Below are positions 17,253 to 25,920 of a stretch of DNA of 64,000 bases, one piece after another. The stretch comes from JADJRH01 sp046351455 (GTDB taxonomy: Bacteria; Myxococcota_A; Polyangia; Polyangiales; Polyangiaceae). Below the pieces are notes generated by a model. It saw only the letters and a program-made list of their open reading frames with translations, was not told where the DNA came from and did no database searches. Position 1 is the stretch's first letter; each line of letters starts with the position of its first letter. The DNA lies in NCBI GenBank assembly GCA_046351455.1, contig JAXLYM010000007.1, positions 62,001 through 126,000 of the forward strand. Direction: 5' to 3'. The position numbers and the translations under genes are program-made.

Positions 17253-18911
17253 TCAGTGGTGGGGAGTCGCGCGCGCCGCGTGCTGGCCGGCGAGGAAGCC
17301 GAACACGATGGCCGGGCCGATCGTGCCGCCGGCGCCGAAGTAGCCTTGTCCGGTCGGCGATGAGACGCAGTTGCCGGCGCCGTAGAGACCCGGGATCGCC
17401 GAGCCGTCCGCGCGCAGCACCTGGCCGTGCGTGCCAATCACCGGCCCGCCGCACGTGTCGAGCACGCCCGCGCCGAGCAGCAGCGCGTAATAAGGCCCCT
17501 TGTCCGAGAGAGGCGTCATCGTTCGGTTGGGCGCCCCGCGCGACGGTCCTTGCCACGCCGGCTCCAGCGGGGTCTCTCCGCGGTGGAAATCGAGGTCGAC
17601 TCCCGTCTTCGCGAAACCGTTGAAGCGGCTCACCGTCGCCGCGAGCGTCTCGTTGAAGTCCGCCGACAGCCGCACGTCCGGGCCCACCCTCGCCGTGAGA
17701 CCGCGCTTGCCGCGCAGCGCCGCGAGCCTCTGATCGACCGCCGCCGCGAGCTCCGGCAGCGTGTCCGCCTGGATCACGAACGGGCTCGTTTGGCCGGGGA
17801 ACGGCACGCCGCCGCGCCACGGCCAGAACGTCGGCTCCTTCATCACCGGGTCGTCCCAGATCATGATCTCCACGAGGTTCGGATACTCGTTGTACGTGTA
17901 GACGAAATGGCTCTGCGCCCGCTCGTGGTACATGGCCTTTTCGTTGACGACGCGGCGACCGCGCTTGTCCACGATCAACATGCTGTCGCCGTACGGCAGG
18001 AACACGAAGGCGTCCGGCCGCGCGATGGCCCCGGCCGACTCCACCGCTGCCTCCACGGCGACCTGGAAATAGAAGGCGTTCGCGAGCCCGCCCGCCTTCG
18101 CCCCCAGCCGCGACGCGATGTCGAGCAGCGCGCCGTTCCCCGCCGGCACCGAGCCCGTCCCGAACAAGGGCCCTCGCGCCGACGACAGCACCTTCTCCGG
18201 ATCGTGCGCGAACCCGCCCGTCCCGAACACGACACCCCGCTTCGCGCGGATCGCCTTCGTCTCCCCGTCATGCTGGCACACGACGCCGATCACCTCGCCG
18301 CTGCCGGTCGTGCGCACGTCGGTGACGCGGTGCCCGGTGAGGATCGGAATCCCCTTCGACCGAACGTGGGAGAGCATCGTGCCCGCGAGGAAGACGCCGG
18401 GCCACTCGAACGACCCCGGCGGCGTCTTCGCCGTGAGCACGCGCCCGTAAGGGGCCTTGTTCTCGGGCAGCTCAGCGTGGTAGTCCGGATCCGAGACGGG
18501 GTGCGGACCGAAGCCGAGCGGCGGCAGGATCATGAGATCGAGCGCGCCGAGCTGCGTGAGCTTGTCGATGACGTCGGAGCCCCGATCGTAGAACGTCGCG
18601 AGCAGCTCGAACGCGCCCTCCGAGAGGCCGTACCGCGGCGCCTCCGGATCGTAGAGCGACGGATACCCGAGGTGGGCCATCAACTTCAGCGCGTCCTCCC
18701 GCGGATCCGTGAGCCCCGCGGCGCGAAGATAGGAGTTGTTCGGGATCCAGACCCCGCCGCCGGAGCGCTTCGTCGTGCCGCCCGGCTCGGCGCCGGCCTC
18801 CAGCACGATCACGCTGGCCCCTTCGTCTGCCGCGGCGGCGGCGGCGGCGAGCGCCGCGCTCCCCGAGCCCACGACCACGACATCCGCCTCATGACTCCAC
18901 TGCTGCGTCAT
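17253..18911 (-). CDS. FAD-dependent oxidoreductase, fumarate reductase/3-ketosteroid dehydrogenase-like
   Basis: 552 aa. The N-terminus carries the Rossmann FAD-binding motif VVVGSGSAALAAAAAA followed by IVLEAGAEPGGTT, as in the FAD-binding-2 superfamily (fumarate reductase flavoproteins, 3-ketosteroid-delta-1-dehydrogenases). The C-terminal FAD-contact motif IPGLYGAGNCVSS and the following glycine-rich GAGGTIGPAIVFG are intact. The family oxidises or reduces C-C bonds next to a carbonyl. The substrate cannot be told from sequence, and steroid-type ketones are only one option. No cytochrome or iron-sulphur partner gene is adjacent. Cytoplasmic: no signal peptide. Confidence 0.85.
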   Translation of the reverse strand: MTQQWSHEADVVVVGSGSAALAAAAAAADEGASVIVLEAGAEPGGTTKRSGGGVWIPNNSYLRAAGLTDPREDALKLMAHLGYPSLYDPEAPRYGLSEGAFELLATFYDRGSDVIDKLTQLGALDLMILPPLGFGPHPVSDPDYHAELPENKAPYGRVLTAKTPPGSFEWPGVFLAGTMLSHVRSKGIPILTGHRVTDVRTTGSGEVIGVVCQHDGETKAIRAKRGVVFGTGGFAHDPEKVLSSARGPLFGTGSVPAGNGALLDIASRLGAKAGGLANAFYFQVAVEAAVESAGAIARPDAFVFLPYGDSMLIVDKRGRRVVNEKAMYHERAQSHFVYTYNEYPNLVEIMIWDDPVMKEPTFWPWRGGVPFPGQTSPFVIQADTLPELAAAVDQRLAALRGKRGLTARVGPDVRLSADFNETLAATVSRFNGFAKTGVDLDFHRGETPLEPAWQGPSRGAPNRTMTPLSDKGPYYALLLGAGVLDTCGGPVIGTHGQVLRADGSAIPGLYGAGNCVSSPTGQGYFGAGGTIGPAIVFGFLAGQHAARATPHH

Positions 18912-19085
18912 CGAGCCTCCATTCGGACGGTTCCGCCGCCCGCGCCGCGGAGGATATGCGGATCTCCCGCGCGTCCATTCGGAAACAGCGCACCTCCGCG
19001 ACGTTGTGAAGTCAGCCCGTATACGATGCCGATCCGACCGACCGTGCGGAGCGCCTCCCCGGCTCTCCTCGCGGTCGCGCCGCGA

Positions 19086-19958
19086 TCAGGCCTTGTTCGC
19101 CATCTCCGCGCGCAGGCGGCGCAGCTCCTCGATCGCGGCGTCGCGTTCGCGCTCGGCCAGGGCTTTGGCCGCGGCCACCGCGAGGGCGCGCTGCTCGGCC
19201 TCTTTCCGGGCGTGCTCGGCGAGGAGCCGCTCGTGCTCGGCGACGGCGCGGGCCTTGCGTTCTTCGGCCAGCTCGGCGCCGAGGAGCGCCCTCGTCTCCT
19301 CCGGCGTCGGCAGCAGATCCCGCCCTTCGCGATCCCGCGCGAGCCGGAGCTGCGGTCCGTATTCAGAGGGCACGATCACCCAGTGGAGCTTGAGCGTCTG
19401 ACACTCTCGCACGAGCGCGCTATCGGGGGCGCGCTCCATCAGATCCCCGTCCACCCTGTCCCACACGCGGAGCGGCTGATCGGCGCTCGCCGCGTCGAAC
19501 CGGACGACCTCCCTAATCCCGCTCGCGTGATAGCGAGCCATTTCCTCGTCCCAATCGTCGTCCCAATCGTCGTCCCGTCGGTCCGAGTCGCTGACGATCT
19601 CCACCGCGAGATCCGGCGCGCCGCGCTCCCACACCTTCCAGTTGTCGAAGTTCTTCGCGGTCGAGTCGAGCTTGACGAACACGTCCGGCGACAGGCACTT
19701 CCGTGGGTCCGCCGCGTCGGAATACACGAATTGATCCGAGCCCACGGCGCAGCCGGCGAAGGCGTTTCGGAGCAGGAGATACAGCGTCGTTCGCGCTTCC
19801 AGGTGTCGCTTCGTCTCGGACACGGCCTCTTGCAGGCTCTCTTCGGAGGGGAAGTGGATCGGCTCGGGCGCCCTCACGTAATGGTACCGGCCGACCGCGA
19901 ACCAGGGAGAGCGGCCCCCCGAAGGCTCGTCACGAGCAGGCGTCTCCACGCGGGACAT
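19086..19958 (-). CDS. Uma2 family (DUF820) PD-(D/E)XK nuclease-like protein with coiled-coil tail
   Basis: 290 aa. The core holds the family motifs CLSPDVFVKL (about residue 87) and DLAVEIVSDSD (about 115), which carry the acidic residues of the restriction-like fold. About residues 215-285 form a charged Glu/Arg/Ala coiled coil. A 12-bp tandem repeat at about 19547-19576 encodes a DDDW-DDDW acidic stretch next to the active-site strand. The family is expanded in cyanobacteria and myxobacteria, often linked to mobile DNA. The biological role is not established, and no partner gene is adjacent. Confidence 0.82.
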   Translation of the reverse strand: MSRVETPARDEPSGGRSPWFAVGRYHYVRAPEPIHFPSEESLQEAVSETKRHLEARTTLYLLLRNAFAGCAVGSDQFVYSDAADPRKCLSPDVFVKLDSTAKNFDNWKVWERGAPDLAVEIVSDSDRRDDDWDDDWDEEMARYHASGIREVVRFDAASADQPLRVWDRVDGDLMERAPDSALVRECQTLKLHWVIVPSEYGPQLRLARDREGRDLLPTPEETRALLGAELAEERKARAVAEHERLLAEHARKEAEQRALAVAAAKALAERERDAAIEELRRLRAEMANKA

Positions 19959-20005
19959 GGTCCATGGCTAGCACATGGGCGCGGGAAGACCAAGCGGGAC
20001 GGCTG

Positions 20006-20653
20006 TCAGAACGTGATCAGGCACTCTCCGTGGAGCGGCTCACCGCCGTACTTCTCCTTGCGCTTCGTGCCGTCCGGCGTCCAGTAGAGCCACGTGACGA
20101 CCTGCTTGTCGTCCGCGTACGTGCCTTTGGAGGCCTTCTGTCCGTTGTCGTGCCAGGACTCCCAGCATCCGTTCTTCTTGCCGCCGACGTACTGGCCCTT
20201 CTCGGCGACCTCTCCATTGAAGTGCCAGGCCTTGTAATCGCCCTCCGGCACGCCGTCGCGGAACGTCACGACCGCGCGCTTCTTGTCGTTCGCGTAATAC
20301 GACTCGAACGTGCCGGAGACGACGCCGGCCTGGAAGGTGGCAGTCCAGTCGGTGGCGCCGTTCTCGTAATAAGACTTCCACTCGCCGACCATGAGCCCGC
20401 CCTGGCACGTGCCTTTGACGAGCTTCTTGCCGTTGTCCCAGGATTTCTGGATCTCCCCGTCCCCCGTGCCGCTCGGGCAGCGGTTCGCGGAGCCGACGAA
20501 TTCGGGGATGCCGGTCCGACTGAGGATGATCTGATTGCCGTGCGGCGTGGCGAGCGTGCCGTTGTGCGCGCACCCGCTCGCGCCCAGCACGGCCAATAGC
20601 GCCGGGGCACAGGTCCGCATCCTTCCCACGAAATCCAGCCGAAGACGCGACAT
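20006..20653 (-). CDS. Toggle/MORN-like repeat lipoprotein
   Basis: 215 aa from the ATG at 20653, preceded by GGAG at a usable distance; a later ATG at 20620 is possible. A signal peptide ends in the lipobox GASGC. The mature part has about six 22-25 residue repeats of the type G-x-W-x-x-Y-x-x-N-G-x-x-x-x-x-x-x-F/Y (for example GEWKSYYENGATDWTATF). These are the MORN_2-like repeats of bacterial antitoxin-type and surface proteins. It is probably exposed on a membrane surface, with protein-protein binding the likely role. It lies 67 bp downstream of the M23 lipoprotein gene on the same strand. Confidence 0.72.
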   Translation of the reverse strand: MSRLRLDFVGRMRTCAPALLAVLGASGCAHNGTLATPHGNQIILSRTGIPEFVGSANRCPSGTGDGEIQKSWDNGKKLVKGTCQGGLMVGEWKSYYENGATDWTATFQAGVVSGTFESYYANDKKRAVVTFRDGVPEGDYKAWHFNGEVAEKGQYVGGKKNGCWESWHDNGQKASKGTYADDKQVVTWLYWTPDGTKRKEKYGGEPLHGECLITF

Positions 20654-20720
20654 GCGGCCCTCTACTCCTGCGCCGCGCGGCGGTCCAGCGGGACCGGCCC
20701 CCCAGCACGAAACGCGACGC

Positions 20721-21671
20721 TCAGGGGGACGTCGCAATGGCCTCGTTGCCGCGCGCGTCCGTGGCAGTCGCCTCCACGCGCAGATCGGCCGCGCTCGCGG
20801 GGCCTTTCAAGGACAGGAACGTGACGTGGAGCACGTACTCCGCGGTGCCTTGCGAGTACGGCTCCGGCGTGAGGCGAATCCCATCGATCTCCGGCGTGTT
20901 CACCTCGGCGTCGCCGCCGCTCTCCGTGCGCTTCCGGTTCCAGTCGGCCGACACGAAGTCGCGCGCGTCGATCGCCGTCCCCCCGGCGCCGAGGATCTTC
21001 ACGCTCACCGACGTCAGATCGAGCTCCGCCGCCTTCGTCTTCGCCGTCACCGTCACGATGGGGTGCGTCGGATCCGCGGAGTCCACCTTCGTGATCGCGA
21101 TTTCGGGCGGCCCCGCGTCCGGATAAGGCAGCACCGTGAGCGGATGGAGCGCGTCCTCCGCGTGGCCGTTGTCGTTCCGAACCTCGAAGTGCAGGTGCGC
21201 GAACCCGTTCGGCCCCACGCCGGATTGACCGAGCTTGCCGCCGACCGACACCACGTCTCCGAGCTTCACGTCCAGCGTCGATAAGTGGGAGTAGAAGCCG
21301 AAGAACGCCGCTCCGGCGCAGTCCTCCGGCGGCGCGTCCCCGTCCTTCGCCGCGTGACAGAGCTCCACCCGCTGGCCCTGCGTCGCGATGTCGTCGGTCA
21401 GGATGTTGTATACGCGGCCGTTCGTGATCGCGTGGACGTCGGTGCCGACGGGCGTGGGGATGTCGAGGCCGCGGTGAAACTCGTAGTCTCCGCCCGCCTG
21501 GAGCCGCGGCCCGTACGTGGCGGAGAACGCCGCGTCCGGCGCGTCCCGGCCGTGCAGAGGCCAGAACGGAGGCGCCCCGCCGTCCTCCCCGAAGCCGCTC
21601 TCACCGCCGCAGCCGCTCACGAGAGAGGCAATCACCACCGAGCCGAAACACGCCAGTCGACCGAAACGCAC
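20721..21671 (-). CDS. M23 (LytM) family metallopeptidase lipoprotein
   Basis: 316 aa. I chose the GTG at 21671: it has AAAGGG upstream and gives a clean signal peptide, MRFGRLACFGSVVIASLVSGC, with lipobox VSGC; longer frames reach 21740. The LytM zinc-site motifs are present: FHRGLDIPTP (His66, Asp70) and FAHLHFEVR (the second His pair). GVGPN and SHLST mark the conserved loops. Enzymes of this family cut peptidoglycan cross-bridges; with all ligands present it is probably active. A C-terminal Ig-like beta domain (about residues 185-315) may bind a wall or polymer. Confidence 0.85.
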   Translation of the reverse strand: MRFGRLACFGSVVIASLVSGCGGESGFGEDGGAPPFWPLHGRDAPDAAFSATYGPRLQAGGDYEFHRGLDIPTPVGTDVHAITNGRVYNILTDDIATQGQRVELCHAAKDGDAPPEDCAGAAFFGFYSHLSTLDVKLGDVVSVGGKLGQSGVGPNGFAHLHFEVRNDNGHAEDALHPLTVLPYPDAGPPEIAITKVDSADPTHPIVTVTAKTKAAELDLTSVSVKILGAGGTAIDARDFVSADWNRKRTESGGDAEVNTPEIDGIRLTPEPYSQGTAEYVLHVTFLSLKGPASAADLRVEATATDARGNEAIATSP

Positions 21672-21780
21672 GCGGCCCTTTACCACGCCTGTGCGCGGCG
21701 GCGGACAACCGAATCGACCTTTCGAAAAGGGGAAAAGCATCCCCCAAAGGAGCCGTGTCCCGCCCCGAAACGCTCACGTT

Positions 21781-22506
21781 TTACTGGGGATCCGGCTTGT
21801 CGCCCGGCTTCTTCCCTTCGCCGCGGAGCACGCGATCCAGCACCTCCTGCACCTCGGGCGGGATGGGCGGCGGCGCCTCCTTGTCGGCCGCGGCCTTCTC
21901 CTCGGCTTCCATCTCCGCGATGCGCTCCTTGGTGCGGGCCCACGCGTTGGCCTCGGCGACCTCGCGGTCCTTCTGTTTGCGGCGCTCGGCGCGGGCGCGC
22001 TGGTATTCGATGCGCTCGTTCCGCGCCCGCCACAACATCGGGATCAGGGGCCACGCGCGGTGCCCGTCGAGCGGCGGGATCGGGATCAGGTTGAACAGGA
22101 TCATGTTCAGGTTGGTGCTGGTCGCCGTGAGGGCCAGCGCAGCGAGGATCGAGGAGCTCGGGAATCCGAGGATCGCGATGAGCGCCGTCGCGATCACCCA
22201 CAAAAGGGCCTGCGCGAGGACGCCGCCCCACGCCACGTAGGCGTCCTCCATCCGCGTCGGATCGCCCGCCCACTGGCAGTCTCCGCCGAACGCGTGCACG
22301 CGCACCGCCACGACGTCGTACCCGAGCCGCCAGGCGACCGCCGCGTGCCCCAGCTCGTGCAAGATCACGAGCCCGACGAACCCGACCCAGAGCAGGGGCG
22401 CGAACGAAAAGCGGGTGAACACGATCGCCCCGAGCGGCGCGCTCCAATGGATCCGGATCGGAGCCTTGCGGACCCGGCCGAGCGTGAAATACCCGCGGTC
22501 GAACAT
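21781..22506 (-). CDS. M50 family site-2-protease-like membrane metalloprotease
   Basis: 241 aa. Membrane segments surround the zinc motif HELGH (His50, Glu51, His54). The second motif, FNLIPIPPLDGHRAW, supplies the Asp ligand at about 147. These are the diagnostic features of intramembrane M50 peptidases, which cut membrane anchors of regulators. The C-terminal 75 residues are a charged, Glu/Lys/Ala-rich cytoplasmic tail. No PDZ domain is present. A palindrome and oligo-A/T stretch at about 21718-21745 follows the stop codon and could be its terminator. Confidence 0.85.
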   Translation of the reverse strand: MFDRGYFTLGRVRKAPIRIHWSAPLGAIVFTRFSFAPLLWVGFVGLVILHELGHAAVAWRLGYDVVAVRVHAFGGDCQWAGDPTRMEDAYVAWGGVLAQALLWVIATALIAILGFPSSSILAALALTATSTNLNMILFNLIPIPPLDGHRAWPLIPMLWRARNERIEYQRARAERRKQKDREVAEANAWARTKERIAEMEAEEKAAADKEAPPPIPPEVQEVLDRVLRGEGKKPGDKPDPQ

Positions 22507-22613
22507 CGCGACGAGGATATCGATCCTCGCGGCAATGGGGTGCGTTTTATTTGATGATGGGGAGTCGCCGTGAGGGAGAGTCGCGCTCTCCCGTCACGGC
22601 GCGGGGGCGGGGA

Positions 22614-24758
22614 TCAGTACGTGTCGTCCTTCTTCGGAGCCGGCTTCGGGGCCGCGCCCGGGGCCGCGGGGGCCTTGGGCTTGTCGGCGCCGGGCTTCGC
22701 GGTGTCCGCGGCCTTCGGATCGGCCGGCTTCGCGTCGCCAGCGGGCTTGTCCATCTGAACGCCGCCCGAGGCCGCGTCCTTGAGGGCGCGCTCGATGGCC
22801 TTCTTGAACTTGCCGAGGGGCTGCGCGCCGGAGACGAAGTAGCCAGTCAGCTCCTTGTCCTTCACGGTGCCGATCACGAACGCCGGCGTGCCGCTGATAC
22901 CGGCCTTGTCGGCCGACGCGGACTCGGCGTCGACGAACGCCTTGTTGGTGTTCTTGTCGAGCGCGGCCTTGAACTTCGCCATGTCGATGCCGCCCTGCTC
23001 CTCGGCATACTTCTCGAGCGAAGCGCGCTGCAGAGCGTCCTGGCCGCCCTGCTCCTTGAAGAGGCGATCGTGGTACTTCCAGAAGGCCTCGTTGCCCTTC
23101 TGCTTGAAGATCTCCTGCGCGGCCTCGGACGCGAGCGGGGCGTCCTTGTGCATCGGGAGGGGCTTGTGGCGCCACACCATCTTGATCTTGTCGCCGTAGG
23201 ACTTCTCCACTTCCTTCAGCGTGTCCTCGACGCGCTTGCAGAAGGGGCACTGGAAGTCGGAGTAGATGTAGAACGAGACCTTCGCGTCCTTCGCGCCCTT
23301 GGCCGGAGCGTCCGCGGGGGCGGCCTCGACGGCCTTCTTCTCGGGCGGCGGGGGCTCCTTACCGTCCTTGATGATCTCGTTGTAGAGGTCGGCCGGCTTC
23401 ACGCCCTTGCCGAGCAGATCGTTCGCCTTCTTCATCTCCTCGTCGATGAGGGACTTGAACGCGTCGATCGGCTGCGCGCCGACGATGCGGCGGCCGTTGA
23501 TGAACATGTGGGGCGTGCCCTGCGCCTGCAGGTCGTCCGCCTGGTCCTGATCGGCCGAGAAGACAGCCGCATACTTGTGATCCGTCATCGCGGCCTTGAC
23601 CTTGTCGACGTCGAGGCCGAGCTCCTTCGCGTAGCCGAGCAGATCCTCGTCCGCGAGCTTCTGCTGGTTCTTGAACAGCATGTCGTGCGCGGCCCAGAAG
23701 CCCTTGTCACCCTTCTGCTGCTTGGCTTCCCAGGCGAGCTCCGCGGCGGGCTCCGCGCGCGGGTGGAACGGGAGGGGGTTGTTCTTCCAGACGATGCGGA
23801 CCTTGTCCGGATAGGCCTTCATGACCTCTTCGAGGGTCGGCTCCACCTTGGAGCAGAAGGGGCACTGGAAGTCCGAGAAGAGGACGATCGTGACGGGGGC
23901 GGTCGCCGGGCCGCGCACGGGCGCGTTCTCGCCGACAACGACCTTCCAAACGGTCTTGTCGTCCTGCTTCGGCTTCTCGTCCGCCTTGGGGGCCGGGTTC
24001 TTCGCCTTGTTCTCCTTGAAGAGCTCGACGTAGACGCGGTCGGCCTTCGTGCCGGCGGCCTTCTTCGCCTCGGCGGCCTTGAGCTGCTCGTCGATGACGG
24101 CCTTGAACTTCTCGATCGGCTGCGCGCCCGAGAGGAACACGCCGTTGATGAACGAGGCCGGGGTGCCCGTGACGCCGGCGGCCTTGCCGTCGTTCATGTC
24201 GGCGTCGATCTTCGCGTCGAACTGCTTCGCGTCGAAGGCCTGCTTGAACTTGGCCTTGTCCACGCCGGCAGCCACGGCCCACGCCTCGAAGTTCTCGGGC
24301 GTGAGGGCGCGCTGGTTCTGGAACGCCGTCTTGTGGAAGCTCCAGAACGCCTTGGAGCCGCCGAGGCCGAACACGGTGTTCGCCGCGAGGGCCGCCGGGC
24401 GCGCGCTCTTGTGGAACGGGAGCGGGTTGTTCTTCCAGATGACGCGGAGCTTCTCGGGGCCGTACTGCTCCTTCAGCTGGTCGAGGGTCGCCTCCACCTT
24501 GCTGCAGAAGGGGCACTCGAAGTCACTGAAGAGGACCAGCGTGACGGGCGCGTTGCGCGAGCCCCACATCGGGTCCTTCGACGTGATCGGCGGCGTCGCG
24601 TCGGCGTCGCTCCACGGGTTCCCATCATCGAACGCCGTGACCGCCTCCGCGGTGATGCCCGCCTGCTTTCCCTGACCGTTGCGATCGATACCCCACATCA
24701 GCCCCATCCCTGCCAGGAAGCAGAGAAGGAAGCCGACGATGGCTGTCCCTTTATTCAT
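22614..24758 (-). CDS. Triple-domain DsbA-like thiol oxidoreductase
   Basis: 714 aa from the ATG at 24758, preceded by GAGGAAAAAGGA. One N-terminal membrane anchor (about residues 5-23) exports three consecutive DsbA-like thioredoxin domains. Each has an intact CPFC active site (Cys82/Cys85, and pairs near 297 and 503) and its own cis-proline loop (TGTPAS, QGTPHM, SGTPAF). The shared SGAQP/VGAQP end motif shows they arose by duplication. Domains are joined by Lys/Ala/Pro linkers, and a Pro/Ala/Lys tail follows. DsbA-like enzymes introduce or shuffle disulphides in exported proteins. Three in one chain is unusual; no DsbB-like gene is adjacent. Confidence 0.9.
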   Translation of the reverse strand: MNKGTAIVGFLLCFLAGMGLMWGIDRNGQGKQAGITAEAVTAFDDGNPWSDADATPPITSKDPMWGSRNAPVTLVLFSDFECPFCSKVEATLDQLKEQYGPEKLRVIWKNNPLPFHKSARPAALAANTVFGLGGSKAFWSFHKTAFQNQRALTPENFEAWAVAAGVDKAKFKQAFDAKQFDAKIDADMNDGKAAGVTGTPASFINGVFLSGAQPIEKFKAVIDEQLKAAEAKKAAGTKADRVYVELFKENKAKNPAPKADEKPKQDDKTVWKVVVGENAPVRGPATAPVTIVLFSDFQCPFCSKVEPTLEEVMKAYPDKVRIVWKNNPLPFHPRAEPAAELAWEAKQQKGDKGFWAAHDMLFKNQQKLADEDLLGYAKELGLDVDKVKAAMTDHKYAAVFSADQDQADDLQAQGTPHMFINGRRIVGAQPIDAFKSLIDEEMKKANDLLGKGVKPADLYNEIIKDGKEPPPPEKKAVEAAPADAPAKGAKDAKVSFYIYSDFQCPFCKRVEDTLKEVEKSYGDKIKMVWRHKPLPMHKDAPLASEAAQEIFKQKGNEAFWKYHDRLFKEQGGQDALQRASLEKYAEEQGGIDMAKFKAALDKNTNKAFVDAESASADKAGISGTPAFVIGTVKDKELTGYFVSGAQPLGKFKKAIERALKDAASGGVQMDKPAGDAKPADPKAADTAKPGADKPKAPAAPGAAPKPAPKKDDTY

Positions 24759-25048
24759 GTCCTTTTTCCTCGATTCCCGAGCGTCCTGCCGGCGACTCCG
24801 GGGGGGACGCAACTCGATGCCTCCGCGGAACAACCCGCGGAGCAAAAGTCTCGGTTTCACGAGCAGCGTCGGAGAAAGCTCCAGCGCCGCGACCCTCGAA
24901 CGCGATCACAACCGCGCTCACAGCCGCCTTTCGAACAGCCGAATCAGCGTGCTTGTCGAGCGAAGTGCCGATCTCGAAGGATCAGGCTTGCTCTGGGCAG
25001 CGGCGATTCATGGCTGTGGGAGAGCCCGGCTACGCGCGCGGCGCGGAT
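24759..25048. other. Intergenic region upstream of the triple DsbA gene, nothing identified
   Basis: About 290 bp that must carry the promoter of the minus-strand DsbA-like gene. I see no credible coding frame and no member of the R or C repeat families. GCGGGGGGGGTGATAGA at about 25051-25066 resembles the head of family B but overlaps the next gene. Confidence 0.4.
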
Positions 25049-25621
25049 TCAGCGGGGGGGGTGATAGATGCTATTCGTCACGCCCGCCAGCGGACCGTCG
25101 GTCCGGACGGGGAGCTCGATGACGCGGACCTCGCTCGGCTGGCCCACGATCTCCGGCGTCGGGAGCACGACGTGCTCGACCACGGCTTCGGGGGGGCTCA
25201 TCGGGGGGTCGCCGCGTCCGGAGTCGACGGCTGTCTTCAGCGTGTCCTGTCCCTCGCAGGGACGGCCGCGATCGAAGCGCGCGTCGCTCACGCCGTGGAG
25301 GCGGGGCGGCGCGATCGCGGAGGCGCCGCGGTTATCGCAGATCGGCGCGACGCGGGAGTTGTCGATGTCGTCCCCGCGGGCGCCAGGATCGCACGACGCG
25401 TCCTGCTCCTGTTGATCTTGCGCCGGCTGCGCGGGGGCCGCGACGCGCGACACGAAGTCGTTCTCACAGGCCGGCACGATCGCCGCGAAGCTGCGAGAAG
25501 GCCACAGCACCACCGCGAAGAAGCCGAGCGCCGCGACTGCCACGCACGCGACGCGCACGAGAGAGCGCGCCGCACGCTTGGTAGCGTGGTGGGCTGCTCT
25601 GTCTCGACGCGGTCGACTCAA
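25049..25621 (-). CDS. Small secreted protein of unknown function
   Basis: 190 aa from a TTG at 25621; an in-frame start at 25729 would add 36 residues overlapping repeat DNA. A basic N-terminus and one hydrophobic stretch (VACVAVAALGFFAVVLW) form a signal peptide ending near SFAA. The mature part has four cysteines (ACEND, SCDPG, ICDNR, PCEGQ), which could form two disulphides, and a Pro/Val-rich end. I do not recognise the family. Its place upstream of the triple DsbA gene on the same strand makes it a possible disulphide substrate, which is inference. The start is uncertain. Confidence 0.5.
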   Translation of the reverse strand: MSRPRRDRAAHHATKRAARSLVRVACVAVAALGFFAVVLWPSRSFAAIVPACENDFVSRVAAPAQPAQDQQEQDASCDPGARGDDIDNSRVAPICDNRGASAIAPPRLHGVSDARFDRGRPCEGQDTLKTAVDSGRGDPPMSPPEAVVEHVVLPTPEIVGQPSEVRVIELPVRTDGPLAGVTNSIYHPPR

Positions 25622-25722
25622 GGTGAGCGGACGATACTCGACTGCCCCGAGACGCGCAACGACTGCACATCGAAGCGGACGTTGATGGGCACCCCAGGAT
25701 CGCAGAACGCTGCCCACCCCGG

Positions 25723-25803
25723 TCGCCACTGGGAGGCCGGAGTCCGCTCAGCGGAGGCGGAGCGGAGCCTGGCTCCGCGGAGTCCGCAGCTGAGTGGACG
25801 CAG
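25723..25803 (-). repeat. Family C palindromic repeat copy C1
   Basis: Reverse complement matches C3 at 60645 with only a few differences over about 80 bp, including GGACTCCGCGGAGCC, CTCCGCTCCGCC and GAGCGGACTCCG. It contains internal inverted repeats. A family R fragment lies directly beside it. Confidence 0.8.
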
Positions 25804-25897
25804 GCCTCGACGTTGCGCCCAAATCTCTCGCGGTGCTCGTTCAGGGCGGGGGAGCGTCACCACGAAAACCTGAAGTCGAACTCTTGGCCCACCTTAT

Positions 25898-25911
25898 CCT
25901 ACATCTGTAGG
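25898..25911. promoter_or_regulatory. Perfect palindrome just upstream of the tandem kinase start
   Basis: CCTACA-TC-TGTAGG ends 9 bp before the kinase ATG, where a ribosome-binding site would normally be. It could be an operator or a small hairpin affecting translation. It is a single occurrence, so function is unproven. Confidence 0.35.
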
Positions 25912-25920
25912 TTCGGTGCC

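Larger units (their letters stand above)
25622..25920. other. Divergent intergenic region made of repeat fragments
   Basis: About 300 bp between the small secreted protein and the tandem kinase. It holds a fragment of family R (TGCCCACCCCGG at 25711-25722), repeat C1 (25723-25803), another R/B-like fragment (GCCCAAATCTCTCGCGG to GGGCGGGGGAGCG, about 25817-25856) and a palindrome next to the kinase start (25898-25911). Confidence 0.6.

Noticed and set aside
17253..18911. Naming the FAD oxidoreductase a 3-ketosteroid dehydrogenase
   Set aside because: The fold and FAD motifs fit, but substrate-specific residues could not be verified and no steroid pathway genes are nearby.
25860..25915. Possible sigma-54 promoter (TTGGCCC ... 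TTATCC) before the tandem kinase
   Set aside because: The GG and GC elements are not at the required spacing and the -12 GC is missing.
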